Source of the DNA: Halichondria panicea
Lineage: Eukaryota; Porifera; Demospongiae; Suberitida; Halichondriidae
Direction: 5' to 3'
Assembly: GCF_963675165.1 (NCBI RefSeq)
Contig: NC_087383.1
Coordinates: 1,952,979 to 2,016,978 of the forward strand
Length of the DNA stretch: 64,000 bases
Shown: positions 11,152 through 23,054 of the stretch, one piece after another
How the letters are laid out: each line of letters begins with the position of its first letter
How positions within the stretch are numbered: position 1 is the first letter of the stretch
Translations under genes and position numbers: made by a program
Notes under the pieces: generated by a model
What the model was told of the DNA's origin: nothing
The model's database searches: none
The model's input: only the letters and a program-made list of their open reading frames with translations

Positions 11152-12743
11152 CTAGTGTAGAGAGGGCAGTTCCATATCATAAGCATTCTGCGGTGAGGCG
11201 AGACTGTCCATTGCCCCAGGGATGGGTACAGGGGAGGTCACACTGTGGGGGGGGAGGAGTAATTACCAATAAATTCTCTACAGATTTAATAATTCGAATG
11301 CAACCATATTAAAAAGTCCCAGCCAGCGCAATTATACTCGTTTGACGATGTACGTGCAAAGATTATTGCTGTACGAATTCCAGTGCACTAATATCACATC
11401 ATACGAGTGACGTGCAATCAGGCAGTTATGTCATAATTATTATACTTTACTGTTCTAGTGCTGTACCTTGTGTTGAGGATTTCCGCGAGATCAGAGAACA
11501 CAATACTGTCATCCTATACACAAATAAACAACAAAAAGTAATCGACTCTGCACATGTACATACCGGTACATGCATGCTTGATTGTAGTTACAATAATGCC
11601 CCACACACACACTTACCCCTCTAGAAGAATGTCCCACCATGCCCTCCCTCCCACACACACTTACCCCTCTAGAAGACTGTCCCACCATGGCCTCAAAGCT
11701 CACATCAGGCTTGGCCACATCTTTACCCGCAGTCAAATGAAATACTATATCCGTTGACTGCTCCCCCTGCCCGCCTGTCACGCCCCCCTCCTCGCCAGAG
11801 ATGGCTATTTCCACTTTCTCCTTGAGATTGTTGAAGCTGATCTGGTCGACATTGAGTGGAGATTCAGGGCCGTAGTCGAGGGAGACAGAGAAGTGATTGG
11901 ACAGTTCAGGAAGACTATCACGTCCCAGTTTACCTGAAGGGGATGATAATAAACACCACATACATGTACATGTACAGTGCACAGTATGTCGAGATTGGTT
12001 CGTACACGTATGACAGTCCTCGAGACTTACCTGACGAGGGCGGTGGAGACGTTCTCTTGGCGTCTACTTCAGTTAGGTTGAACAACAATGTCTCATCATC
12101 AGCCACAGCCGACAGGACCTCCTCATCTGAGACCACACCCCCTGTATCACGCCCACCATCCATTTCGTCTGCAGTCACAAACACAGCCTCAGGAAGCAAC
12201 TTCGGAGCTGTCTCCCTCCTCTTAGCAATCACTCCATCGATGTGTGTTTTGAGTACCTCATTTCGACTAATCTTGGACGCTAGATGCAGCACACCCGCCA
12301 CTGTAGCATGTAGCACAACTCTGTGATGTGCCTCAAGACCTTTCTCCTTCACAGCAAGCTCTTGCAGCTGGTGTAGGAAGACCAGTATATCCGAGAGCCC
12401 TTGATAAGAGAATTCCAGTGTCAGGAGAAATACAAGTTGGTAGAAAGCGAGTGTGTTAGCAGGGCTAGTGCAGAGAGCTTTGGCCAGTTCCAGGAGATTG
12501 GTGAAGAGAGAGTTGACTGTTTTAGAGAGGAATCCTTTCGAAACCACACCCAGTGAGAGCCCGACAGCCTCCAGACTCACCCAATCACTGCACAAGGGGA
12601 GGGTATAAATACACGTACATGTAGCTGTAAGCACTGCACATGATTGTATACATAGTGAAAGTTACGACAAAAGCTCATATGGACCTGTGTAGCTGACAAA
12701 TAAAATCTAGCACGCCTCAAATGCACACTGAACATAGCAAGGT

Positions 12744-12795
<52 letters not shown>

Positions 12796-15700
12796 CCACG
12801 AACGTGTTGAGAGGAATCTTGTCCTTGTTGGCATGGTGATCTACGAGACGATGCCAGAGTAGGGCCACATCCAGCTGTGTGCTGGGCTCTCGTATGAGGA
12901 GCAATTGAACGAGGGAGGCGAACAGTTGCCCTGGGAACGCCGTCTCCAGCACTGATGCGTGACAGGTGTCAGCCACCGCCCTCAAACACTTGACCAGGGA
13001 GGTAGTCAACATGGGGCTGCATAATAAAGGGAGAAGGGAAGCTTAAGGTTACGGTCAACCGTTTGCTCATTAATTATTCATGAGCTAGCTATAGATCTAG
13101 TGATCTTTTCCAGCTAGAATGAGCTGGAAGTCCAGCTGAAACGCAGTAGTCACTTTATGGCTCGAATAGACATTTTTACTATAAAGCTTAGGTACAGTCT
13201 ACTGTAGCTTCACTATATGCAGGGTGTGTAGAAGAGATATTTCGAAAAAAGGCTACTGAAAGCTCACAAGAGGCTGTTTTCCTTGGCTCTGGCCGCCATT
13301 TTAAGTGAAGTTAGTCTACATATTATTATTTTGTGAGAGTTTGTTGGCCTGGAAAGAAAAAAACGCTTCTACACGCCCTCCAGAATGGTAAGAAGCATCA
13401 TATAAGACCAAGAACACAGAGCTAGAAGTGTTTTTGGAAGTTTAAAATGACTACTAGTTTTGTGTTGTTTCTAGTAACTTGATGATCGCTCAGAGCTTCC
13501 ACTGGAAGATGTTTTGAAGATTGATACTTGTCATACAGATTGATACACCAATATATTTATCATGTATGTGCTTCAAATTTCTCTCATGGCATTTATAGTT
13601 TCACAAAAATCATTATAAGAAAAATCATGAATATTCATGAGCAAACTGTTTACCGTAACCTTAAACACTTAGTAATGCACGCAGTCTATTGTGCATAGTC
13701 ACATAATTATACGCAGGTCATCCTCTATAATGCAGTCTACTCAAAGGTTACTGCTATAAACAGGATTCACGAAGGCACCAGCATCAGAGAACACATTTGT
13801 GTACATGTACAAACAGTGTTTATTTCAGGAAACTAAACACATACCGGTACATGTACACAAATAGCTACATAAAGCAACAGCTTTACAATTACCATTCTCA
13901 CCTGTTTTGAGTGTCCTGAGGTGCCAGAGGATGTACAGACAGTCCAGTGGTGGCTCCGCTATCAAGACCCCCTGAGGCCACGGGTACATAAGAGTTGATG
14001 AGCCCCAGTATATCTGGCTTGTGATAGTCGGGAAGGACTCCTGCAAACTCCCCCAAACTCCCCCACAGTGATAGTGATGGATTGCTGAAAGGTCAGAGAG
14101 GACGTGAGGTCGGAGGGGCCTTCTGAAACAGTTTCTATGGAGATACGGAGGTGGCGGACCAGTGTACGAAATATATCCAGTACAGACGGACCTGCACGAG
14201 TGGACACAGGCTAAGTAATGTAAATACACATGTACATGTATGCAGATTTAAAGCGTGGAATTAAACCGTGTCAAAACATACATGTGCAGTCACGCAGAAA
14301 CTTTAATAACAGCTACATGTATGAAAGCATCTATGTACGAAGAATAAATGCGTATAGCCTTCTTTAGAAAATGGCCCAAAAATAGTGTTGAATCCATACA
14401 AGTATTCTACCATGGAGACTCACCTAGAGAGCTGTCTGCTGCCACGGTAACACACTTAGAGAGTGTGCCGAGGATCCCTTGTTTGGTCTCCCAGGACTCC
14501 TTCACCTTGGTATCCAGGTGGTCCACCAGCGACTGGACGACCTTGTACCGATCCTGTCTCTGTGGGGGTACATGTAAGTGGATAATGTACACTGGGGGGC
14601 TACGTGTTAGATACTGTACCCTGGGGGTTTTGGGGGTACGTATTAGATACTGTACACTGGGGGGCTGTGGGGGATAAGATACTATACACTGGGGGGCTGT
14701 GGGGGATAAGATAATGTATACTGGGGGGCTGTGGGGGATAAGATAATGTACACTGGGGGGCTGTGGGGGTACGTGTTAGACACTGTACACTGGGGGCTAT
14801 GGGGGGATAAGATAATGTACACTGGGGGGCTGTGGGGGTACGTGTTAGATACTGTACACTGGGGGCTGTGGGGGATAAAATAATGTACACTGGGGGCTGT
14901 TGGGGGATAAGATAATGTACACTGGGGGGCTGTGGGGGTACGTGTTAGATACTGTACACTGGGGGCTGTGGGGGATAAGATAATGTACACTGGGGGGCTG
15001 TAGGGGGATAAGATAATGTACACTGGGGGGCTGTGGGGGGATAAGATAATGTACACTGGGGGGCTGTGGGGGGATAAGATAATGTACACTGGGGGCTGTG
15101 GGGGTACGTGTTAGATACTGTACACTGGGGGCTGTGGGGGATAAGTACACTGGGGGGCTGTGGGGGGATAAGATAATGTACACTGGGGGCTGTGGGAGGA
15201 TAAGATAATGTACACTGGGGGGTACATGTCTACACTGTAAGTGGACACTGGAGGGAACAATTGAAATGCTTGAATAAACAACCCTGTTCAGAAAGTGACG
15301 GAGTATGTTGGACCTGAAAGCTATCAATGTTACACAACAGAATAAAGCAGAGAGCAATGAAATACTGTTGACAGTCCGTTATGGACAGTCAAGTCAGAAT
15401 TTACAGTCAATCATATGACCACAAGTATTTTTATCAAGCATGATGCATCATACACTATGGTGAGAACACTTGGCCACCAGTGCATGTATATACGTGTACC
15501 TGCATGGCTTCCACGACGATGACGTACACACCAGCTGTGAATTCCTTGTCCGATATCCATAGTTTGTTTAGGTCAAAGTGTCTATAAGGGGAGCAATGGA
15601 GTGTTACTAGGAAATGAGACAATGGTTGTCATGGTACTAGACCTGCTGAGACAACATTGCACAATAGGTCATAGCACTTTACTAACATCAGGAGTTCATT

Positions 15701-17484
15701 AAGAATCTTAATGAACTCCTCCTGCTGAATGCAGTTCCATTTAAGTTACACCTATTAGGGAAACCACCTTGCCTACAAGTACAGTGTTGTAACACCTACG
15801 TACGCACAATGTATACATATACATGTACATTAGGGAAACCACCTTGCCTACAAGTAGCACCGAAGCACACAAGGCATTGACTGACTTACTGCAGTATTGG
15901 CTTGAGGACACTATCGATGTGAGAGAGTCCGGCAAAAGTGATGAGCTCAGTGAGACTATCCTGAGAGTACCCTCCCAGACTGTCCCCCTCCTCCAAAACA
16001 GGCTGGATCTCACCAGACTCTCTGTCAGAGTGGGAGGGAGGTTACTATTGGCACACACTGTATAATTATCTAAGGCCATCAATAAGTAAGTTTGATACAC
16101 ACTGAGGCTATCAAAATTTACTCATTGAAGTATGTGTAATAGCCAGTGCTCTAGGAGTAGAACTGAAGCAAATTGTAGTGACTTTCCTAGACAGTATACC
16201 TTGACTGGGCGACACTGTGACTGTGCATATTGAAGAGGAAGGGCGGCACTATCTTGTTCATGTGATCTAGGTCCCAAATGTTCATCTGGAGGTTGTCTTG
16301 CCGACCAATCTTCTTTATCACTCCCCTCAGCCCTTGCAATCCAGCCATCCGCGTCCTGTGTGAGGTGTAGTGGGGAGGGGTGGAGTTGGTGATGAAAGCA
16401 ATGTGATCACAAGTTATGCATGTGGCAGAGCACCCTAAGGGCGGTACAGTTAAAATATGACACCTAACACTTCGACCTGTGGCCACTCAAACTGAAATGC
16501 AAAACAGTAAATGTACACATACTCGTGATATTTATCGGCGTCGTCGACATTCTTGGTGAGGCTAAGAGAGGCAAAGCGGTGGATGAGGAAGTCGTACTGT
16601 CTGTGGTAGGGGGTGTTCCCTTCTTCTCGCTCGGCAAACTTCACAAACTGTGTGTGTGCGGAGGAAGGGTCAATGTGTTGTATAAACAAGTTCACTTCAC
16701 ACACTCACTCCTGGCCAATGGCATACCCCCTCCACACCCACTACACACACCCACACATATACATGCATGTTCACTTTCCGCACTCTCACACTCACACTCG
16801 CTACTCACACCCACACACATACACGCACGTTCACTCTCGGCACTATCACAGACACACACTCTACTCACACCCACACACACCACACACCCACTCCCTACTC
16901 ACCGAATTGGTGGCCATGATATGCAGTTCTGTGTTGCTCGTTTCCAGCATATTATGCAGTATATCCAGGTAGCTATCCACAATCAACTGGAGCTTTCGTG
17001 AGTCACAGGCTGACAGCAGCTTCTCCGTCACTTGCAGAGCCACACTCACATGCCTGGAGGGAGGGAGGGGCATGAAAATGGTATTTTATACCACGTTTGT
17101 GAGAAAGCCATTGGATACTATTGTTGTATCATAGATATAACATTTAAAGTTCCCAGCCACATATATACACCATCTTCTGTTCCGGAGGTACGGGGATGGT
17201 CGATAACTTTCCCCTAGCTATACATGACATGTCGACATTGTATACTGTACAGGTACGTCTCTGAAATAGTCGTCTAACCCATTTCTCTCTCTTTGCAGGC
17301 TCCGACGCAGTCTCAGAGCGAGGTATTCTCCAATATTGTCCAGATGGTCAGGGGAGGTTTGAGCAAAGAAGAGCAGCTTGTCCATATTAGCAGACACAGG
17401 TGTGGGTGTTTGAGGGTCCTCTGGGAAGAGCCTATCAACCAGCCGTTTGTAGCGAGGTTTGGGGCAGCAGAAGCACGTCTCCAT
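11152..17484 (-). CDS. EFR3: EFR3 homologue copy 1: 13 exons, one 10-bp frameshifting duplication
   Basis: Plasma-membrane scaffold that recruits phosphatidylinositol 4-kinase III alpha in other eukaryotes. Exons: 17279-17484, 16903-17053, 16523-16647, 16200-16355, 15890-16021, 15500-15581, 14424-14559, 13902-14191, 12804-13016, 12031-12587, 11665-11933, 11467-11513 and 11152-11242. The N-terminus METCFCCPKPRYKRLV is the family's cysteine-rich palmitoylation motif; then come FVKFAEREEGNTPYHRQYDF, MNIWDLDHMNKIVP and the C-terminal YDMELPSLH. Without the lesion the length is 814 residues, close to vertebrate EFR3 (about 820). Exon 8 holds a tandem AAACTCCCCC at about 14047-14066, single in copies 2 and 3; it shifts the frame. 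All other junction phases agree. The gene faces NLR2 head-to-head. Confidence 0.85.
11600..11695. repeat. Duplicated exon-11 splice-donor segment in EFR3 copy 1
   Basis: A segment of about 50 bp with CACTTACCCCTCTAGAAGA and GTCCCACCAT occurs twice in tandem, giving two GTAAGT donors (at about 11613 and 11664 on the minus strand). The inner donor keeps the frame in my model. Confidence 0.7.
12744..12794. repeat. (CA)n microsatellite beside EFR3 exon 9
   Basis: About 25 CA dinucleotides just after the exon-9 donor, intronic on the minus strand. The orthologous spot in copy 2 has expanded to about 200 bp (29605-29806) and in copy 3 is short (42430-42446). Confidence 0.9.
13043..13664. mobile_element. 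TTAA-flanked element in EFR3 copy-1 intron 8
   Basis: TTAA at 13043-13046 and 13661-13664 flanks inverted termini GGTTACGGT and ACCGTAACC (with the paired GTTTGCTCAT/ATGAGCAAAC). Copies 2 and 3 have no insert here; copy 3 reads AGCATAAACACTTAG across the site, which resembles the empty target. TTAA specificity is that of piggyBac. The 614-bp body has no transposase, so this is a non-autonomous element. Confidence 0.8.
14577..15225. repeat. 33-bp G-rich minisatellite in EFR3 copy-1 intron 6
   Basis: About 18 imperfect units containing TGTACACTGGGGGGCTGTGG followed by GGGATAAGATAA. Some units replace GATAAGATAATG with TACGTGTTAGATACTG. Because 33 is divisible by three, long proline- and tyrosine-rich frames appear on the minus strand; these are artefacts of the repeat. 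The G runs could fold as quadruplexes. Same intron in copies 2 and 3. Confidence 0.85.
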
Positions 17485-17726
17485 AGTTAGATCTAGTTCT
17501 GTGTCTTGATTGATTGTAGACCTAGCATTTATTTGTAAAACGTAGAGCAGAGGTTTTTACTTTCAGATGTGAAGTCTAATTATTAAACAACCACACCCTC
17601 TCACAGCTAAAGGGAGTGGTCCACAGCAGGAACCTCTGTACAAGATACACCCCTTTTTGTGAACTAGCCAAGCCAAGCAAGTAAACAAACTCTGGCAAGT
17701 AAATATCTATAGATGTACATGTCGGA
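17485..17726. promoter_or_regulatory. 242-bp divergent spacer between EFR3 copy 1 and NLR2
   Basis: The start codons of EFR3 (17484, minus) and NLR2 (17727, plus) are separated by only 242 bp, so any promoters must overlap here. The spacer carries CCACACCCTCTCACAGC and TACACCCCTTTTTG but no clear TATA box. Part of it (about 17570-17640) recurs at 46110-46170 before NLR4. Promoter function is inferred from position only. Confidence 0.6.
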
Positions 17727-20700
17727 ATGGCTGCTAAAGAACCAAATCAAGGTATTCTAAGTTAGATTCTAACACACATGACGCATGCCCTAGCAGAGCG
17801 AGGTACTCTCCAATATTATCCAGATGCATGGTCAGGGGAGGTTTGAGCAAGAGCAGCTTGTCCATATTAGCAAACACAGGTGTGGGTGTCTGAGGGTCTG
17901 TACTAGCTAGCAGAACATAACCACCACCATAATTGCCCTAGCTCGCTCGGGATCTGGATCTGGGTTCTACACTTTTGGTTGATAGCAATTATCATATGTA
18001 CATACATACATAATTATTGATTAATTTACAGCGCCACATCGGATAATTTTTGGGCCCTAAAAGAAGCGCCACCGTTGCTGTAATTATTCTTTTTCTGGCG
18101 CTCATAAAAAGGCTTGTTTGAGACATCAATTAAGACAATCATCCTGCATCTTTGACTTCCTTCACACTTTCAGCAGTTGTCTGACACATAGCTAATGTTG
18201 TTCACGAGTCAGGTCTCAACGGTGCAGCTAGAAACTGAACTAGACCATGCCCATTTTCTCTATACTAGCTGTAGAACATAAGCGCCACCATAATTTAGGC
18301 GCCAGCTGGGCTAAACGCAATTTGTTGTGTTTTGTGTTTTGTACTGCCACAACTACGGTAGTCCACTGACTCACTGATATAAAATCTATTTTTAATGGTG
18401 AATTCCCTCAGAGCTCACAATTGACGATCTGAAGACAGAAATGAAACTGACTGATGAGCAGCTCAATACAGCAATACAGGAACCAGATCTACCCGAGTTA
18501 GCAGCATGTTTCGATAACACTGATGACTATCTTGAAAAGCTGGAGCTGTCACCTGGACAGAAAACTGACGTCAGCGAAGTGAAGGCTAAAACACGTCTAA
18601 ACCGCACTCAAGCCGGAATGAAACTTGCCCTAGAATACTGGCAGAATAAGAACCAACTACAAGCCACCTTCCAAGCTCTGCTACTCGTCATACTTTCCCT
18701 GCTCAAAGGAGACGTTGCTGTTCAAGTGTGCAAGTACTTGTCTGACAAATGTGAGTCTGTCATGTGAGAGTGTGGTCATTGTGGTACCATACGTTGTGGG
18801 AGTGATTGCAACCAAATAAGGGACTAGCTCTTCAACTTAATTGCTATTGTTACACACATATTGACTATCACCAGGAATGGAACTCACCTATTGTTTTGTT
18901 TCCCCAGACTCCACCACCTCGTGTCCCCCCTCCCGAGAGAGGGTCCTGCTGAACCACAAGCTGTCCTCGTACAGGGACTACCTACAAAGTCGCTACAGAG
19001 CACGAGTATCCACATCAGCCACACAATGGCCTCCTGTCCCAACAAACAAAGTCTTCAAACTGGCCATGATTCAGAAGGAGAAAATACAGAGAGGAAGAAT
19101 CGACGATGAATTTGTTAAACTAACAATCACAGGAAAAATTGACGATATTTTGCTTCAAAAAACTCCAATTGACTTAATGAATATTTTCTCTGAGATTGGA
19201 AATAGACAGAACTTTGTGTTGATTGAAGGAGCTCCCGGCTCTGGCAAGAGCACCCTTGCTCTACACATCTGTCAGGAGTGGGCAAAGGGGAAACTGTTCC
19301 AAGAGTATGATATTGCAATCCTCGTGAGACTGAGAGATCCCCTTGTTAAAGAAGCAAAAACAATAGAAGATCTTCTCCCTTGTAGGAATTTAACACTGGC
19401 GTGCCAAATAGGGGCAACAATTTCAGGGACTGATGGCAAAGGTGTACTGTGGGTGCTGGACGGATGGGACGAACTTCCTTCTGACCTCCCTAGAGACTCA
19501 ATCATTAACAAACTAATTCGACCAGACATGTCACAAAAAGGAGCCCTACACGAATCAGCTGTGATTGTAACATCTCGACCGTCATCTTCGGCTGAGCTCC
19601 ACCCACTAGTCTCGTCCAGGGTGGAGGTGTTGGGGTTCACTCCACATCAACTAGAACAGTATTTTACCGAGTGTCTGGAAGGTGACTCACAAGCTGTGCA
19701 GACTCTACTGGAGAGAATTCGAGAGAACCCAGTGGTAGAAGGTAGCTGCTACCTCCCCCTCAATGCTTCCATTGTCGTTAATTGCTTCCTTTCTGACAAC
19801 CACTCCCTCCCCACATCCAACCACGGGATATTCACATCGGTTGTCCAAAGCTCTCTCAAGAGATACCTCCAGGAGAAGTTGGGGAAGACCACTCCAGTGG
19901 GAGACATCACATCCCCAGACTCACTGCCCTCGGAAATCAGAACACAGACCGTACAAATGTGTCAACTTGCATATCATGGGATTGAAGCCAACAAAGCAAC
20001 ATTTACTGACGGTGATTTGGCTGCTCTTCACATTACGAAGGACATTTCAAACGTTGGATTATTACAAACTGTTCCCAGCATCATTAGCGATGGTGATCTG
20101 GTTTACTACTGCTTTCTCCATCTGTCTATTCAAGAGCTACTAGCAGCAATCCACATTTCTCTCATGTCTCCCAAGCAACAAATTTCTGTATTCCAGAAGC
20201 TATTTGGTAGTCCTCGATTCAGTGCAGTCTTCCAATTTTATGCTGGTATCACCAAACTGAGAACTAGTAGACCAATCCTCAGCTTGCTACCTCGATTCTT
20301 GTGTCCAGTTCCAGCCACTGTTTTTGATCTGGTCAAAAAGGTTGTCAAAACTGAGAAAAAGAAGTATGGTGAGCCGAAGCCCCTTTTGTTGTCCCTCATC
20401 AATTGTTTGTACGAAGCTGAAGACTCGCGACTGTGTGTGTTTGTGGCTAATCTTCTTGATCACAATCTACATCTTGATTACACTACAATGAATCCTATTG
20501 ACTGCCTCTCTGTTGGATATTTCGTATCAGCTTGTTCCAACACCAGTAATGGATTCACACTTAGCCTCAGCATTTGCTCTATTGTTGACCAAGGCTGCAA
20601 ATTTCTGGCCCGAGGACTCTCCAAGTGTCCCAACTCTAATAATGATATTCCTACAGAAGGGATACACATTGCTGAGATTATCGAGAACACTAGTTCAATA

Positions 20701-21237
20701 TCTAACTTGGATTTGTCTTTTAATGCCATTGGTAACAGTGCACTTAGCACACTCTGTGAGGCCTTGTCCACTAACATATCATTAAAGAGCCTGGCCCTGA
20801 ACAGGTGCTCACTAACAATATCAGACGACAATGGAGCTGCCCTCTATCAACTTCTGAATACAAACAATTCCCTCGAATATCTTGATTTGTCTGGTAACAC
20901 AGTGACTAGCTGTCGTCACATTGCTGCTGGACTTGCAGTCAATAAGACTCTGAGAACATTGTCCTTGGGTTCCTGTGCACTGACTGATCAGAGTATCGAG
21001 GAGGTATCAACTGGACTGATCAACAAGATTAAAACACTGTACATTGGGGGTAATGACTCAATAACAGAAGATGGAATGAAGACGCTTGCCAGTCATCTAA
21101 CCACCCACTGCTCTGAATTGACACTATTGTGGATACCCGGCCGCCTAGAGTCCTGTATCGAGACAGTATTCAGGGACGCTAATAAAGAGAGGAAGAGAAA
21201 TGGACTACCCGAGATTGATGTGCGTATTACTTTTTGA
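17727..21237 (+). CDS. NLR2: Death-fold / NACHT / LRR receptor, three exons
   Basis: Same architecture as NLR1, about 897 residues. Exons are 17727-17751 (MAAKEPNQ), 18412-18750 and 18908-21237. The Death-fold exon differs strongly from NLR1 in its middle (DNTDDYLEKLELSPGQKTDV, then LNRTQAGMKLALEYW) although its ends are alike. Walker A GAPGSGKS lies at 229-236; Walker B is LWVLDGWDELP. The NACHT stretch DSIINKLIRPDMSQKGALHE equals NLR1. The first LRR is shorter than in NLR1 (SKCPNSNNDIPTEG). No stop or frameshift is visible. Intron 1 contains a stray piece of EFR3 exon 1. The gene starts 242 bp from EFR3 copy 1 on the opposite strand. Confidence 0.88.
17792..17900 (-). pseudogene. EFR3 exon-1 fragment inside NLR2 intron 1
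   Basis: AGCGAGGTACTCTCCAATAT and GGTCAGGGGAGGTTTGAGCA repeat the complement of EFR3 exon 1 (compare 17310-17410), with a short insertion (GATGCATGG) and a short deletion. It is too short to code and lies antisense in the NLR intron. It probably arose by a local duplication across the divergent spacer. Confidence 0.75.
17910..18400. other. NLR2 intron 1 remainder with GCGCC-rich repeats
   Basis: Contains two related stretches (near 17919 and 18268) with AGAACATAA..CCACCATAAT followed by GGGC-type ends, and several GCGCCACC motifs. It looks like decayed inserted DNA. No coding exon was seen. Confidence 0.4.
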
Positions 21238-21386
21238 CAATCGATTTTATTTTCTGCCATAATTATATCATGTCATTATAATATCAATGACAATTTGAGA
21301 AAAGTACTTATAATTACTATAATAGTATGTTAGAACATTAGGTCGTTAATAACGTGTCAATAGTACATGCAATTGATATAAATAAT

Positions 21387-21836
21387 TCATGCACTGCTGT
21401 GAATAGTCAATGAATACATGCACTTTGCTAATGGCAAATCCAATTTAACGCTCTGTCGATTTTTGTTCATGAGGAAGATGAGCAGATTAACGTTCACTTT
21501 GGCCCTCCCAAACATCTTCATGATTGCCAGGCCCTCGTATTGCAGCTGAAGGAGGTCCTGTGTGGGGAGAAGAGAGGGCAGTGAAACATTTCAACTGGTA
21601 TATAAGACAAAGAATGCATGTATTTGTAAGACAAATGAATACATGTACTTACATACACCGTACAAGCATACCAACACTATACCTGACACAAGGCAGTAAA
21701 CTTCTTGAACACTTTACGTACCTACCAAATTAATTCTACCTGTACACACACCCTCACCTGGAGGACCAGCTCCACCTTCTCTATCTGCCTGATGTGATCT
21801 CAAACACAACATTTCCGAACCTGAACCTGGGCGAGT
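21387..21836 (-). pseudogene. IQGAP-like C-terminal exons, copy b
   Basis: The last exon (21387-21557) is intact: DLLQLQYEGLAIMKMFGRAK, then VNVNLLIFLMNK, ending at TGA. The exon before it (about 21764-21835) reads FGNVVFEITS then QIEKVELVLQ, but the segment matching VDVSKFEVSGRFLG of copy d is missing and the two halves are in different frames, so the coding sequence is broken. Similarity is to the RasGAP_C C-terminus of IQGAP scaffolds, judged from memory. No further upstream exon is found before the minisatellite. Confidence 0.6.
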
Positions 21837-21885
21837 AAGAAATAATGTTCACATAATTATAGCATAACGTTGCACATAAGATCAA

Positions 21886-22127
21886 GGCCGTAGCAAGCGG
21901 TCAGGCTGGTCAGGTTTTGGCCTAACCACTTTTTGCAGCTGGGTAGGTAATAGCGTAAATATTGTAAGTGATATAATGCGCATGCTGTTTTGGTGAGGAA
22001 AAGTGATGACCTTTTTCTTAGGTAAAAAATTCACCACTGTATGCAAAGTTCCAATAGTAGAAAAACAGTTGACCTTTAATTGTTAGTTGGCCTGACCACT
22101 TTAAAGTTGCTTGCTACGCCCCTGCAT
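21886..22127. mobile_element. MITE with CGTAGCAAGC termini
   Basis: GGCCGTAGCAAGC at the left and GCTTGCTACGCCCC at the right are inverted; both arms contain GGTCAGGC or GGCCTGACC. About 240 bp, non-coding. The same insertion is present after NLR3 (38752-38992) and NLR5 (56490-56775), so it predates duplication of this segment. Confidence 0.7.
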
Positions 22128-22219
22128 GAAGATTGGGGCATAAAAATAAGTTAATAGCCTCACACTGGAGGAATTGTTAAAGTCTAGATTAGTAGTAGAG
22201 TACTGCAAAGGACATCAAA

Positions 22220-23054
22220 CAGTGCATGTACATAGTGAGACCATAGGCAGTGCATGTACATAGTGGGGCAGTGCATGTACATAGTGGGACCATAGGCAGT
22301 GCATGTACATAGTGGGACCATATAGGCAGTGCATGTACATAATGGGACCATAAGCAGTGCATGTACATAGTGGGACCATATAGGCAGTGCATGTACATAG
22401 TGGGGCAGTGCATGTACATAGTGGGACCATATAGGCAGTGCATGTACATAGTGGGGCAGTGCATGTACATAGTGGGGCCATAAGCAGTGCATGTACATAG
22501 TGGGACCATATAGGCAGTGCATGTAAATAGTGGGACCATAGGCAGTGCATGTACATAGTGGGACCATAAGCAGTGCATGTACATAGTGGGACCATAGGCA
22601 GTGCATGTACGTAGTGGGACCATAGGCAGTGCATGTACATAGTGGGGCCATAGGCATGCGTGTACATAGTGGGACCATAGGCAGTGCATGTACATAGTGG
22701 GACCATAGGCATGCGTGTACATAGTGGGACCATAGGCAGTGCGTGTACATAGTGGGACCATAAGCAGTGCACGTACATAGTGGGACCATAGGCAGTGCAT
22801 GTACACAGTGGGACCATAAGCAGTGCATGTACACAGTGGGACCATAAGCAGTGCATGTACATAGTGGGTGCGTGTACATAGTGGGACCATAGTGGGGCCA
22901 TAGGCAGTGCATGTACATAGTGGGACCATAAGCAGTGCGTGACATAGTGGGACCATAGGCAGTGCATGTACATAGTGGGACCATAGGCAGTGCGTGTACA
23001 TAGTGGGACCATAGGCAGTGCATGTACATAGTGGGACCATAGGCAGTGCATGTA
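22220..23054. repeat. 28-bp minisatellite, array A1
   Basis: About 30 units of a 28-bp sequence with core GCAGTGCATGTACATAGTGG and linker GACCATAG. Variants have AAGC for AGGC, a two-base insertion (CATATAGG) or a shortened unit lacking the linker. The left flank GTACTGCAAAGGACATCAAA is the same as for the array at 58373. No spacers are present. Long minus-strand frames here are repeat artefacts. Confidence 0.92.

Noticed and set aside
14600-15357. Proline/tyrosine-rich repeat proteins on the minus strand
   Set aside because: They are the 33-bp intronic minisatellite, inside an EFR3 intron with conserved exons on both sides.
15741-16100. Minus-strand frame LTESLVRSSLFWRRGTVWEG as an EFR3 exon
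   Set aside because: The true exon 5 uses another frame (SLTELITFAGLSHIDSVLKP), which matches EFR3 and fits the flanking phases.
22220-23054. CRISPR array
   Set aside because: Units abut directly with no unique spacers, there are no cas genes, and the genome is an animal's.
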